64,000 nucleotides of DNA. It comes from UBA4720 sp038227135. GTDB taxonomy: Bacteria; Gemmatimonadota; Gemmatimonadetes; Gemmatimonadales; Gemmatimonadaceae. Below the pieces are notes generated by a model. The model was not told where the DNA came from and made no database searches. It saw nothing but the letters and a program-made list of their open reading frames with translations. Positions within the stretch are counted from its first letter, which is position 1. Each line of letters starts with the position of its first letter. This document shows, piece by piece, positions 17,040 to 24,746 of the stretch. The stretch covers positions 124,001-188,000 of the forward strand of contig JBBRQC010000001.1 of NCBI GenBank assembly GCA_038227135.1, in the 5' to 3' direction. The translations under genes and the position numbers were made by a program.

Positions 17040-18142
17040 GCGAGTACCTCCCGAAGCTGATCGTCACTGACCGAAACAGTCCATCCAGTATCTGCCCCCG
17101 CCATTGCTCCAATCCGGAGTGGGAGAGCGAACCTCGTCCTGCCTGACCGTCCCTTCTTATCCGACCGCATAGCCTCGATCACAGCATCACCATCCGATCC
17201 GGGCGGGAGAGTGGTTGGGAGTCCGGCCGATTGCAGCGCGCTGTTGACCGTCGCTGCGGTTCCGGTCTGAGCGAGGCCGATCTGTTCGGCCAGCTCACTC
17301 TCCAGTGCCATCCCGATCGCGACTGCCTCTCCATGCAGGAGTGAGTAGCCGCTAACCAGCTCGACGGCGTGGCCAATTGTGTGGCCAAAATTCAGAACCT
17401 GTCTAAGGCCTCCCTCCCGTTCATCACGAGAAACGATATCGGCCTTGATCTCCACACTACGGACGATGAGGGAGAACATGCTGTCACCCTTTTTTCCGTC
17501 CGCCGAGAGCAGCTTGGAAGCTCCGCTCGCGACGGTGTTAAGATAAGGCTCGTCGGCAATTACGCCATGCTTCAGTACCTCTGCAAAACCCGCACGCAAC
17601 TCTCTAAGTGGAAGTGTAGCAAGGAGTTGTGGATCAATGAGGACGGCGGCGGGAGCATGGAAAGCACCGACAAGGTTCTTACCTGCGGGGGTGTCGACGG
17701 CGGTCTTGCCACCTATCGAGGCATCGATCATGGCCAGCAGGGTCGTCGGAACCTGGATGACCGGAATTCCGCGCATGAAGGTGGCGGCGACGAACCCGGC
17801 TAGATCCCCTACGACCCCGCCGCCGAGTGCGATGACCGCCGAGTCCCGCCCGAAGCCTCTGGCTAACATTTCGTCGGTGAGCCTGGCCCACGCCTCCCTG
17901 GTTTTGTTGGATTCACCCGCGGGGATCGTCAGGACGTCCACCGCGTCCGAACCGAGGGGGGCCGCCACCTTCCTGGCGTAGAGAGGGCCGACGTTCGAAT
18001 CGGTGACGAGGGCGTAGCGATGGGCCGGAGCGTGTACGCGCGAGAGGGCCCCGACGTCCGAGAGCAGTCCCGGGGAGACGCGAATCGTCGATTCGCCAAG
18101 CCGGATCTCGCGCGTGTCGCCGCCTGCGGGCCGATCTACCAG
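17036..18142 (-). CDS. aroB: 3-dehydroquinate synthase (apparent CTG start)
   Basis: The AroB core is clear: LVTDSNVGPLY, GGGVVGDLAGFVA, QVPTTLLAMIDASIGGKTAV, NFGHTIGHA with metal-ligand histidines, and HGEAVAIGM. It converts DAHP to 3-dehydroquinate in the shikimate pathway, using NAD and a divalent metal. No ATG, GTG or TTG lies in frame between the upstream stop (18149-18151) and GTG 17968, which would remove about 58 conserved residues including the N-terminal strands. CTG 18142 gives 368 residues, the usual length, and overlaps the stop of the cobalamin adenosyltransferase gene. I therefore propose CTG (or another near-cognate codon) as the start; a sequence error is the alternative. Confidence 0.92.
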   Translation of the reverse strand: MVDRPAGGDTREIRLGESTIRVSPGLLSDVGALSRVHAPAHRYALVTDSNVGPLYARKVAAPLGSDAVDVLTIPAGESNKTREAWARLTDEMLARGFGRDSAVIALGGGVVGDLAGFVAATFMRGIPVIQVPTTLLAMIDASIGGKTAVDTPAGKNLVGAFHAPAAVLIDPQLLATLPLRELRAGFAEVLKHGVIADEPYLNTVASGASKLLSADGKKGDSMFSLIVRSVEIKADIVSRDEREGGLRQVLNFGHTIGHAVELVSGYSLLHGEAVAIGMALESELAEQIGLAQTGTAATVNSALQSAGLPTTLPPGSDGDAVIEAMRSDKKGRSGRTRFALPLRIGAMAGADTGWTVSVSDDQLREVLA

Positions 18143-18681
18143 GTTACTTCACCAGCTCCGGCGCGGACGTTGGCCACGCGCGCGAGCATGAAAAGAAGAT
18201 CGGACAGGCGATTTAGGTAAATGACGACCAGCGCCGGAATCTCGACCTCGCGCTGAAGGCTGACCACCCTCCGCTCGGCTCGCCGACAAACCGTCCGCGC
18301 TACATGAAGAACGGCGCCCTTTCGACTTCCGCCAGGGATGATGAAGGCCTTGAGCGGCTCCAGCTCCTTCTCGCATTCATCGATAGCGTGCTCGAGGTCA
18401 CGAATCCTCCGCTCATCGATGCTCGCCTTGGCGAGGTGGCCGTGCATTTTCTCGAGGTCGGGCGTGGCCAGGAGTGCGCCAATGCTGAAGAGATCGCGCT
18501 GCATGGGAGTGAGGATCTCATCCACGCGCGGCATCGGCTCGATCGCGCGAGCCATGCCAAGGACGGCGTTGAGCTCGTCGACGTCGCCGTAGGCCTCGAC
18601 GCGGGGGTCATCCTTCGGGACCCGCCCGCCGCCGAAAAGGCCGGTGTCCCCGGCATCACCGGTCTTCGTGTAGATCTTCAT
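18136..18681 (-). CDS. Cob(I)alamin adenosyltransferase, PduO type
   Basis: 181 residues from ATG 18681, where the family's invariant N-terminus MKIYTKTGDAGDTGLFGG begins; the upstream open frame is not part of the protein. Other landmarks are EAYGDVDELNA, the ATP-binding FIIPGGSRKGAVLH and RTVCRRAERRV. It transfers adenosyl from ATP to cob(I)alamin, making adenosylcobalamin in the cytosol. No cobalamin riboswitch fits in the 60-base gap upstream. It overlaps the proposed aroB start by seven bases. Confidence 0.93.
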   Translation of the reverse strand: MKIYTKTGDAGDTGLFGGGRVPKDDPRVEAYGDVDELNAVLGMARAIEPMPRVDEILTPMQRDLFSIGALLATPDLEKMHGHLAKASIDERRIRDLEHAIDECEKELEPLKAFIIPGGSRKGAVLHVARTVCRRAERRVVSLQREVEIPALVVIYLNRLSDLLFMLARVANVRAGAGEVTW

Positions 18682-18729
18682 CGGACGGAAATCTACGCTG
18701 ATCCCCCAGTTAAATCGTGTCCGATGATC

Positions 18730-18735
18730 TATAAT
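18730..18735 (+). promoter_or_regulatory. -10 element of the CPXCG gene (leaderless)
   Basis: A perfect TATAAT at 18730-18735. Transcription would begin about seven bases later, at the ATG 18743. No clear -35 is seen 17 bases upstream. Confidence 0.5.
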
Positions 18736-18742
18736 GAATGAC

Positions 18743-18988
18743 ATGCGCCTCCCGGACGACGAAGACATGCTCGACAACGATTTCCCACTCGGCGACGGAA
18801 CGGCCGAGACGGGAGCCACGGTCTACTGCCCGTACTGCAACGAGACGGTGGAGATCGCGATAGACCCAGGTGGGGGATCGGCGCAAGAGTACGTCGAGGA
18901 TTGCGAGGTCTGCTGTCAACCGTGGACGGTTACAGTGCAGTACCTCGAGGATGGGACGGCCACGGTCAGTGTCGAGCCGCTTGAGTGA
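18743..18988 (+). CDS. CPXCG-motif cysteine-rich small protein
   Basis: 81 residues from ATG 18743, which sits seven bases after a perfect TATAAT; an ATG at 18734 overlaps that hexamer and is less likely. CPYC (about residues 29-32) and CEVCC form the four-cysteine ribbon of the Cys_rich_CPXG family, a zinc-ribbon-like cytosolic protein of unknown function. The acidic, mostly beta C-terminal part (WTVTVQYLEDGTATVSVEP) is typical. The gene is divergent from the cobalamin adenosyltransferase. Confidence 0.85.
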   Translation: MRLPDDEDMLDNDFPLGDGTAETGATVYCPYCNETVEIAIDPGGGSAQEYVEDCEVCCQPWTVTVQYLEDGTATVSVEPLE

Positions 18989-19000
18989 GATGCCAGGGTC

Positions 19001-19027
19001 CAACTGAAACCCCGCTCGGTTCAGTTG
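19001..19027. terminator. Weak hairpin between convergent CPXCG and GNAT genes
   Basis: CAACTGAA (19001-19008) pairs with TTCAGTTG (19020-19027) around an 11-base loop. There is no good T-tract on either side, so termination is uncertain. Confidence 0.35.
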
Positions 19028-19028
19028 A

Positions 19029-19580
19029 TTACCTGAGTACCCTCCACTCCGGCTCGAGTATCGAATAAACGGCGAGAGTCTCGAAGCGGTCCCATTTGAT
19101 CGCCCAGTCGCGCTCCACGCCCTCCTTCTGCATCCCGAGCTTCTGCATCACCTGACCCGAGGCGGGGTTGCGCAGGAAGTGACGGGCTTCGATTCGGTGC
19201 AGACCGAGGAACTCGAACCCGAAGTCTAGAAGTCTCTGGCTTGCCTCGGTGGCGTAGCCGTTGTTCCAGCGGTCGCGGGCGATCCAGTAGCCAAGCTCCG
19301 CGCGCCGGTGCTCCCGCTTGATCATGAGGCTGATCGCGCCGACAAGTTTTCCGGTTTTTGTCTCGACGATCGCGAACGTCGCGCTGGTTCCGTCCGCCCA
19401 GGCGCGTGGGTGGATTTCGATCCACGCCGTCGCGGCACCGACGGGATAAGGGTGCGGGATGTTGAGCGTGGTGTCCGCGATCTCGCGCGTCCCCGCGAGC
19501 CGCTCGACATCCCATGCGTCGTCCAACTGGAATGGCCGGAGAGTCAGGCGGTCGGTTTTGAGGGTCGGTTGGTCTGGCAC
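19029..19580 (-). CDS. GNAT acetyltransferase, RimJ/RimL type
   Basis: 183 residues from GTG 19580. The pattern LKTDRLTLRPFQLDDAWDV, then RRAELGYWIARDRWNNGYATE and FGLHRIEARHFLRNPASG matches the Acetyltransf_3 (RimJ/RimL) branch, which acetylates N-terminal amino groups of ribosomal proteins or small amines with acetyl-CoA. A TAGAAT lies seven bases upstream of the GTG with no Shine-Dalgarno sequence, suggesting a leaderless transcript. The substrate is not readable. Confidence 0.88.
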   Translation of the reverse strand: MPDQPTLKTDRLTLRPFQLDDAWDVERLAGTREIADTTLNIPHPYPVGAATAWIEIHPRAWADGTSATFAIVETKTGKLVGAISLMIKREHRRAELGYWIARDRWNNGYATEASQRLLDFGFEFLGLHRIEARHFLRNPASGQVMQKLGMQKEGVERDWAIKWDRFETLAVYSILEPEWRVLR

Positions 19581-19587
19581 GGCGATG

Positions 19588-19593
19588 ATTCTA
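19588..19593 (-). promoter_or_regulatory. -10 element of the GNAT gene (leaderless)
   Basis: TAGAAT on the minus strand ends seven bases before the GTG start at 19580. No strong -35 is visible. Confidence 0.4.
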
Positions 19594-19642
19594 ATACAGT
19601 CTTTGGAGAATTGCCGCGTCGTGGACGCCGGACTCGCTACTG

Positions 19643-19648
19643 TATATT
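19643..19648 (+). promoter_or_regulatory. -10 element of the ferredoxin-NADP reductase gene
   Basis: TATATT at 19643-19648 preceded by TG; the ATG is at 19659, so the leader would be zero to four bases. A loose TGGACG -35 lies at 19622-19627. Confidence 0.4.
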
Positions 19649-19658
19649 TCGAGTACAG

Positions 19659-20675
19659 ATGACTGATCAGATCCCCGATATCACGATCATTGGCGGAGGT
19701 CCAACCGGACTATTCGCCTCTTTTTATGCGGGAATGCGTGGCGCTACGGCGCAGATCGTCGACGCGCTGCCCGAGCTTGGTGGACAGCTCACCGCGCTTT
19801 ACCCGGAGAAGTACATCTTCGACGTGGGCGGGTTCACCAGGATCCTGGCCAAGGATCTGGTCAAGGCGCTGCGCGAGCAGGCCGATCAGTTCCACTTCAA
19901 GGCTCATCTCAACCAGAACGTCACCGCTCTGGAGCAGGAAGACGGTCACTTCGTGCTGGTTACCGAGACCGATCGCTTCCCAACCAAGTCGATCGTCATC
20001 GCCGCTGGAATCGGGGCCTTCTCACCTCGCCGACTGCCACAGGCATGCGCGGACCCCTGGTACGGCCGCGGCATCTTCGATCGCGTGTCCAACCCCGACG
20101 AGTTCAAGGGGCAGCGAATAGTGATCATCGGCGGCGGGGACTCGGCGTTCGACTGGGCGCAGCAGCTTCGCGAGAGGGCAAAGGAAGTCACGCTCGTGCA
20201 TCGAAGCGATAAATACAGGGCGCACGGGGCGACTGTAGCGGATGTTCAGGCTGCCGCGATGGCGGGGCGCACCACGCTGTTGCCGTTCCACGAGCTGCAT
20301 GATGTTCGATCTGATGGCGAGCGACTCACTGGTATCACGGTACGCGAGGTGAAAACAAAGACCACTCGCGACATTGACGCGGATGCCATCCTTCCGATGC
20401 TGGGATTCCACAGCGACATCGGGGCGCTCGCGGAATGGGGACTGAACTGCGAGAAGGACGAGATCGTCGTCAACAGCCTGATGGAGACCGGTCGCCCGGG
20501 GATATACGCGGCGGGCGACATCACGAGCTATCCCGGAAAGCTGAAGCTGATTGCGACCGGGTTCGGCGAGGCGGCGACCGCGGTGAATCAGGCAGTTCAC
20601 TGGATCTACCCGGACAAGAAGGTGAATCCGGGGCACAGCTCCAACATGGCGATCTTCGGACAGAAGGACGACTAG
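19659..20675 (+). CDS. Ferredoxin-NADP reductase, thioredoxin-reductase-like
   Basis: 338 residues. FAD-binding GGGPTG at 12-17, then GGQLTALYPEKYIFDVGGF, which is characteristic of the Bacillus YumC/Chlorobium FNR type; NADPH-binding GGGDSA; and the C-terminal AAGDITSYPGKLKLIATGFGEA. The CxxC redox motif of thioredoxin reductase is absent, as expected. It moves electrons between NADPH and ferredoxin or flavodoxin in the cytosol. Its stop shares CTAG with the stop of the convergent lspA gene. The neighbouring YgfZ and GlcF may draw on the same Fe-S economy, but no direct link is shown. Confidence 0.92.
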   Translation: MTDQIPDITIIGGGPTGLFASFYAGMRGATAQIVDALPELGGQLTALYPEKYIFDVGGFTRILAKDLVKALREQADQFHFKAHLNQNVTALEQEDGHFVLVTETDRFPTKSIVIAAGIGAFSPRRLPQACADPWYGRGIFDRVSNPDEFKGQRIVIIGGGDSAFDWAQQLRERAKEVTLVHRSDKYRAHGATVADVQAAAMAGRTTLLPFHELHDVRSDGERLTGITVREVKTKTTRDIDADAILPMLGFHSDIGALAEWGLNCEKDEIVVNSLMETGRPGIYAAGDITSYPGKLKLIATGFGEAATAVNQAVHWIYPDKKVNPGHSSNMAIFGQKDD

Positions 20676-21199
20676 TTCGGCTCGTCCAGGGCGCCAGCTG
20701 GCCGGACCGCGCGCGACCTCCCCTCGTCAGTGGTTGAGCGTGTGCAAAGGATCCACGTCAGCGTCGCGGTGCCGATTGTCACCGCCATGTCGGCGATGTT
20801 GAAGGTCCAGAACCGGTGCGTCCCCACTCCAATGTCTATGAAGTCCACCACGCCACGTGGGGAGCGGACCCTGTCGATGAGGTTTCCGACGGCGCCACCG
20901 CAGATCAGCGCGAGCGAGGCGATCTGAATCTTGTCGGCTGGCGAGCTCTGCCGGTACATGTAAGCCAGGACGATGAGCGTCGCCAGCGAGAGGAGCGTGA
21001 ACCACCAGCGGGATGAAGGACCGAGGGAGAGACTCATCGCCCCACCGGAATTGAAGGCGAGCGTGAATCGAAGGACGTCGTCGACGATGTTCCTCGGCAC
21101 GTAGGGAGTCAGCGTGGTGACGGCGAATCGCTTGGTCGCGACGTCCACCAGCACGACCGAAAGAAAGATCGTCCAGAATCTATTTGCTCTTTGCGGCAT
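20672..21199 (-). CDS. lspA: Lipoprotein signal peptidase II
   Basis: 175 residues with four hydrophobic helices. Family motifs: FNSGGAMS (usually FNxGAAFS), GGAVGNLIDR with the first catalytic aspartate, and VDFIDIG...FNIADMAVTIG with the second. It cleaves the signal peptide of diacylglyceryl-modified prolipoproteins at the inner membrane. Its partner Lgt is encoded at 42652-43509, and many lipobox proteins are in the window. The FNSGGAMS variant with glycine and methionine is slightly unusual but does not touch the catalytic dyad. Confidence 0.93.
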   Translation of the reverse strand: MPQRANRFWTIFLSVVLVDVATKRFAVTTLTPYVPRNIVDDVLRFTLAFNSGGAMSLSLGPSSRWWFTLLSLATLIVLAYMYRQSSPADKIQIASLALICGGAVGNLIDRVRSPRGVVDFIDIGVGTHRFWTFNIADMAVTIGTATLTWILCTRSTTDEGRSRAVRPAGALDEPN

Positions 21200-21312
21200 G
21201 AATCTCGTTGAGTGTTACAGCCCTACGGCAAAAAGCGGGATACCGTTTCGCCGTTGAGGCTATCCAGAGCATTATAGATTCCAGTACGCGAAACACCAAT
21301 CGACGAGGCGGA

Positions 21313-22770
21313 ATGGCGAGACACACCCGGGTACAGAAGCCGGCCAAAAGCCCCCTTCATTATCACCTGATCGGAATAGGCGGCACCGCGATGGCGTCGC
21401 TCGCCGGTCTGCTGAAGGCAGCGGGCCACAAGGTGAGTGGCTCTGATCAGAACGTGTATCCGCCGATGTCCACCGGCCTGGAAGAGATGGGCATCGCGTA
21501 CACCCAGGGGTACAGCCCGCAGAATCTCTCCTCGAACCCGGACATAGTGGTGGTTGGCAACGCCATATCGCGCGGGAATCCGGAGCTCGAGGAGGTTCTA
21601 GTCCGCAAGCTCCGGTATACCTCGGCGGCCGCTACCATAAAGGAAGAGTTCATCTGGGGTCATCACTCCCTGGCGGTGGCGGGCACGCACGGGAAGACGA
21701 CCACCACCTCGCTTTTGGCGTGGGCGCTGGAATCGGCGGGCCTCAACCCGAGCTTTCTCATTGGTGGTGTTGCCGAGAATTTCGGAAAGTCGTACCGGCT
21801 CACCGACTCGAAGTATTTCGTGATCGAGGCCGACGAGTACGACACGGCGTATTTCGACAAGGGTCCGAAGATGTGGCACTACCTGCCGGACACCGCGATC
21901 GTCAACAACATCGAGTTCGACCACGCCGACATCTACCGGGACGAAGAGGCCTACAAGTTCGCATTCGCGCGCTTCATCAATCTGATTCCGATGAATGGAG
22001 TGCTCGTCGCCGGATGGGATTCTCCCATAACGCGTGAGCTCGCTCCAAAATCCTTTGCGCCGGTCGAGTCGTTCGGTTATGGAGACGACACGATTCAGCC
22101 TCCATCGGGCCAGGCACACTGGCACGCACGCGACGTCGAATTCAGCGAGAGCGGCACCATCTTCCGTGCGTTTCGATCGAACGAAGAATGGGGCAGGATC
22201 GAGACGCCGCTCGCTGGCGCCTTCAACGTGCGAAACGTGCTCGCTGTGATCGCAGCCGCCGAAACGATCAAGGCGGACCGCGACGGAGTGCGGGCAGGGC
22301 TCAAGACGTTTGCCAGCGTGAAGCGACGCATGGAGGTCCGAGGCGAGGTTCGCGGCGTGGCGGTGATCGATGATTTCGCGCACCATCCGACGGCCATCCG
22401 CGAGACGATAGATGCAATAAGGCAGAAGTACAAAGGCCGCCGCATCGTGGCGGTGTTCGAGCCCCGGAGCTATACGGCGCAGCGCCGCGAATTCCAGGAC
22501 GATTACGTGAAGGCGTTTCGGGGGGCGGACGAAATCGTATTCGCGTCGCTCTTCCGGCCGGATCGGTACACGAAGGAGACGGCGCTGGACCTCGACCAGC
22601 TCGTGCGCGATCTCATCACGACGGGGAAAGGGGCAAAGCAGCTAAAGGACGCCAACGCGATCGTCGCTGATCTTACGCCAAGACTGAAGGAGCGCGACGT
22701 GGTGCTGGTAATGTCGAACGGCGGGTTCGACGGGATACACCAGAAGCTGCTCGACGCGCTGGCGCGCTAG
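21313..22770 (+). CDS. mpl: UDP-MurNAc:murein tripeptide ligase Mpl
   Basis: 485 residues from ATG 21313 with GAGGCGG just upstream; the frame is open 5' of this but that part is not conserved. Mur-ligase landmarks: IGIGGTAMASLA at the N-terminus, P-loop GTHGKTTTT (124-132), EADEYDTAYFD, FNVRNVLAVIAAA and DDFAHHPTAIRETI. The AGTHGKTTTTS plus IGGVAENFGKSYRL context separates Mpl from MurC. Mpl reattaches recycled L-Ala-gamma-D-Glu-mDAP to UDP-MurNAc in the cytosol. It converges on a minus-strand cluster with peptide-transport and peptidase genes, which fits peptidoglycan recycling. Confidence 0.92.
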   Translation: MARHTRVQKPAKSPLHYHLIGIGGTAMASLAGLLKAAGHKVSGSDQNVYPPMSTGLEEMGIAYTQGYSPQNLSSNPDIVVVGNAISRGNPELEEVLVRKLRYTSAAATIKEEFIWGHHSLAVAGTHGKTTTTSLLAWALESAGLNPSFLIGGVAENFGKSYRLTDSKYFVIEADEYDTAYFDKGPKMWHYLPDTAIVNNIEFDHADIYRDEEAYKFAFARFINLIPMNGVLVAGWDSPITRELAPKSFAPVESFGYGDDTIQPPSGQAHWHARDVEFSESGTIFRAFRSNEEWGRIETPLAGAFNVRNVLAVIAAAETIKADRDGVRAGLKTFASVKRRMEVRGEVRGVAVIDDFAHHPTAIRETIDAIRQKYKGRRIVAVFEPRSYTAQRREFQDDYVKAFRGADEIVFASLFRPDRYTKETALDLDQLVRDLITTGKGAKQLKDANAIVADLTPRLKERDVVLVMSNGGFDGIHQKLLDALAR

Positions 22771-23348
22771 ATCTTTTTGCGCGGGTGGATCGGGGTCAGC
22801 TTCGCCGATCCTGCCTTGGCGAGTAGGGCAAGCTTCATCACCGTGTTCCAGTTGCGACCCGTGCAGCGACCGACCTTTTTCTCGATTACAGCATTGGTGA
22901 GAGGCGAGCGGCCCTGTCCGTTCGGGTAGAAGACGTAGAGCTGTCGACCCTTGGCGCGAACTATCTCCGGGCCGGAAATGCCTGCCTGAAGCGCGGCTAC
23001 ATCCTCGGCGCGCGGGGGATTCTTGAGAAGCATGACGACGAGATGCCCCGGATCGAGTTCCCCTTCCTTCCGAAACGGATTCTGTCTGACGATGTCTTTC
23101 CATTCTTCGGGCGCCCGCACGAAGAAATCGATCTCGATGCCGAAACGCTTCTGCGCTTCCGACTCCAGAAAGCGTTCCAGCTCCGCACCGGTCCGTGCCC
23201 TGCTTCCGAACACGACGTTGCCGCTCTGCAGGAGAGATCGGACGTCATCGAACCCGAGCCTGGTGAGAAAGTCGCGCAGGTCGGTCATGCCGACGCTGCG
23301 GTGCCCGCCGACGTTAATGGCGCGGAGCAGGGCGATATGGGTTGTCAG
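22767..23348 (-). CDS. DUF1697 family protein (apparent CTG start)
   Basis: Members normally start with M-x-x-x-I-A-L-L-R-G-I-N-V-G-G. Here that segment (HIALLRAINVGGHRSVG) is encoded upstream of the first ATG at 23288, and the only suitable codon at its beginning is CTG 23346-23348, giving 193 residues starting M/L-T-T-H-I-A-L-L. The body has DLRDFLTRLGFDDVRSLLQSGNVVF and RNWNTVMKL, both typical of DUF1697. Function unknown. The stop shares CTAG with the mpl stop. Confidence 0.85.
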   Translation of the reverse strand: MTTHIALLRAINVGGHRSVGMTDLRDFLTRLGFDDVRSLLQSGNVVFGSRARTGAELERFLESEAQKRFGIEIDFFVRAPEEWKDIVRQNPFRKEGELDPGHLVVMLLKNPPRAEDVAALQAGISGPEIVRAKGRQLYVFYPNGQGRSPLTNAVIEKKVGRCTGRNWNTVMKLALLAKAGSAKLTPIHPRKKI

Positions 23349-23411
23349 TTTGACCAGCCACCGGAAAGCGACACGCGAAAAACCTAAACCAGTCGCTGCA
23401 CTCCCGCGAGT

Positions 23412-24689
23412 TCAGACCCGCGAAGACGGCTCACGCCCGCGCCGGCCATTTCCACCTCGCGAGGTTCTATATGGACGCTCCCACTCGCGCAGGTGGTCGA
23501 GCAGATAGTCGAGGGAAAAGATGTGGCGCGAATTGTCGACCTTCCGCCTGAACACGACCCGCGACCAGCCGCGCATGCCCGTCGGCGTATACCACTCTCC
23601 GTCCATGTGCAGCTTGTCCCCGGAGATGGCGCGGATCAGGACGCGCTCGTACTGGGACCGAGGCAGGACGCGCTCGGGAAAGAGGTTGTCCCAGGTGCAG
23701 AGCCTGCCCACGTCATCGTAGCCGGGGGGCCGATCGTCGAGATCGAGCAGGGAAGGAGCACGGCCCTTCATGACAGAGCCGATCAGGCGCAGCGTGAACG
23801 GATCAGAGTAGCGTCTGATGTAGGGCCAGAAGTGTTTCGTGACGAGGCCGGCAATCTCCCGCAGCGACAGGAAGCGGCCGTCGGTGGTCGGCCATTTGTC
23901 CCGGTCGATATCGGAGACGAACGGGTTCTCGGGGAAACAGTCGAAGCGAGCCAGCCATCCTTTGCGGGTGGTGTGCGGCATCGGCCGGAACCCCCTGATG
24001 ATCGGCAGATCGGTCTCTTCGAGCACGCCTATCTCGTAGCTCGGCCAACGCATCACTTCGCGCACGATGCCGACGATCAGCGTGGCGGTCGCAATCATCA
24101 GCGGCGCGTCCGGCGTAAAATCAGCCGTGATCTCGACGCGATCGCCGCGTGGCCTGACCCCTATTCCGGTCGAGCGGCGGTTGGCAGCGAGCAGCATCAC
24201 GGGGACAGGGAGGATGTGCGCCAACAAATAAGCGAGCTGTTCGACCGTCCTCGTCGAGCCCTGTTCCGATTTCGGGAGCTCGAACGAGATGTTGTAGTGG
24301 GCGCTGAAGCCGGCCAGCTGAACATCGGCATCGTGCGCCTGCTCCCACGCGTCCAGCTCCTGCCGAACGAACAGGATCGCTTCCCAGAGCGAACGTCCGG
24401 CGCGGGCGGCGCAGCCGCGCTCGATCTCAATTACCGGTGTCGCCACCTCGATGACCCCGGTATCGAAATACACCGCCCCGCCCGTGGGCAGGTGATACGA
24501 CTTGCCCTTCCGGTGCATCATCTTCGGGCGGATGAAACGACGCGGGCTCCCAAAGGTTTCTTCGGGTTTGACCTGCACGCCGTCCATCATCACGGCGAAT
24601 TCGGCTTCCATGCCGATTGCCGCGAGCTGGATCCTCTCGCGAGTCGATGACTTGTTCTCCGGTCCCTTCTTTTTCTTCTGCTGCGCCAT
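23412..24689 (-). CDS. Putative glutamine-synthetase-fold carboxylate-amine ligase (PafA/Dop- or GCS2-like)
   Basis: 425 residues from ATG 24689, preceded by AAGGGTGAG. I do not recognise a named family. Seen: a Lys/Gln-rich start, then IGMEAEFAV (a glutamate pair like the metal-binding strand of gamma-glutamylcysteine ligase, PafA and Dop), TGGAVYFDTGVIEVATP (compare NGARLYVDHAHPEYSAPE of Dop), FSAHYNISFELP, then TGIGVRPRGDRVEI and WPTTDGRFLSLREI. The order of these blocks fits a single carboxylate-amine ligase domain in the cytosol. It lies 57 bases after an M15-like peptidase in the same strand run. The family assignment is an inference at modest confidence; the gene itself is certain. Confidence 0.6.
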   Translation of the reverse strand: MAQQKKKKGPENKSSTRERIQLAAIGMEAEFAVMMDGVQVKPEETFGSPRRFIRPKMMHRKGKSYHLPTGGAVYFDTGVIEVATPVIEIERGCAARAGRSLWEAILFVRQELDAWEQAHDADVQLAGFSAHYNISFELPKSEQGSTRTVEQLAYLLAHILPVPVMLLAANRRSTGIGVRPRGDRVEITADFTPDAPLMIATATLIVGIVREVMRWPSYEIGVLEETDLPIIRGFRPMPHTTRKGWLARFDCFPENPFVSDIDRDKWPTTDGRFLSLREIAGLVTKHFWPYIRRYSDPFTLRLIGSVMKGRAPSLLDLDDRPPGYDDVGRLCTWDNLFPERVLPRSQYERVLIRAISGDKLHMDGEWYTPTGMRGWSRVVFRRKVDNSRHIFSLDYLLDHLREWERPYRTSRGGNGRRGREPSSRV

Positions 24690-24746
24690 TCTCACCCTTT
24701 ACCAAAAATCCTTCATCGTTTGCCAAGTGGGTCTGCAACGAACAGG

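Noticed and set aside
18682..18742. Cobalamin riboswitch ahead of the adenosyltransferase gene
   Set aside because: The gap is about 60 bases, too short for the roughly 200-base riboswitch; no B12-box seen.
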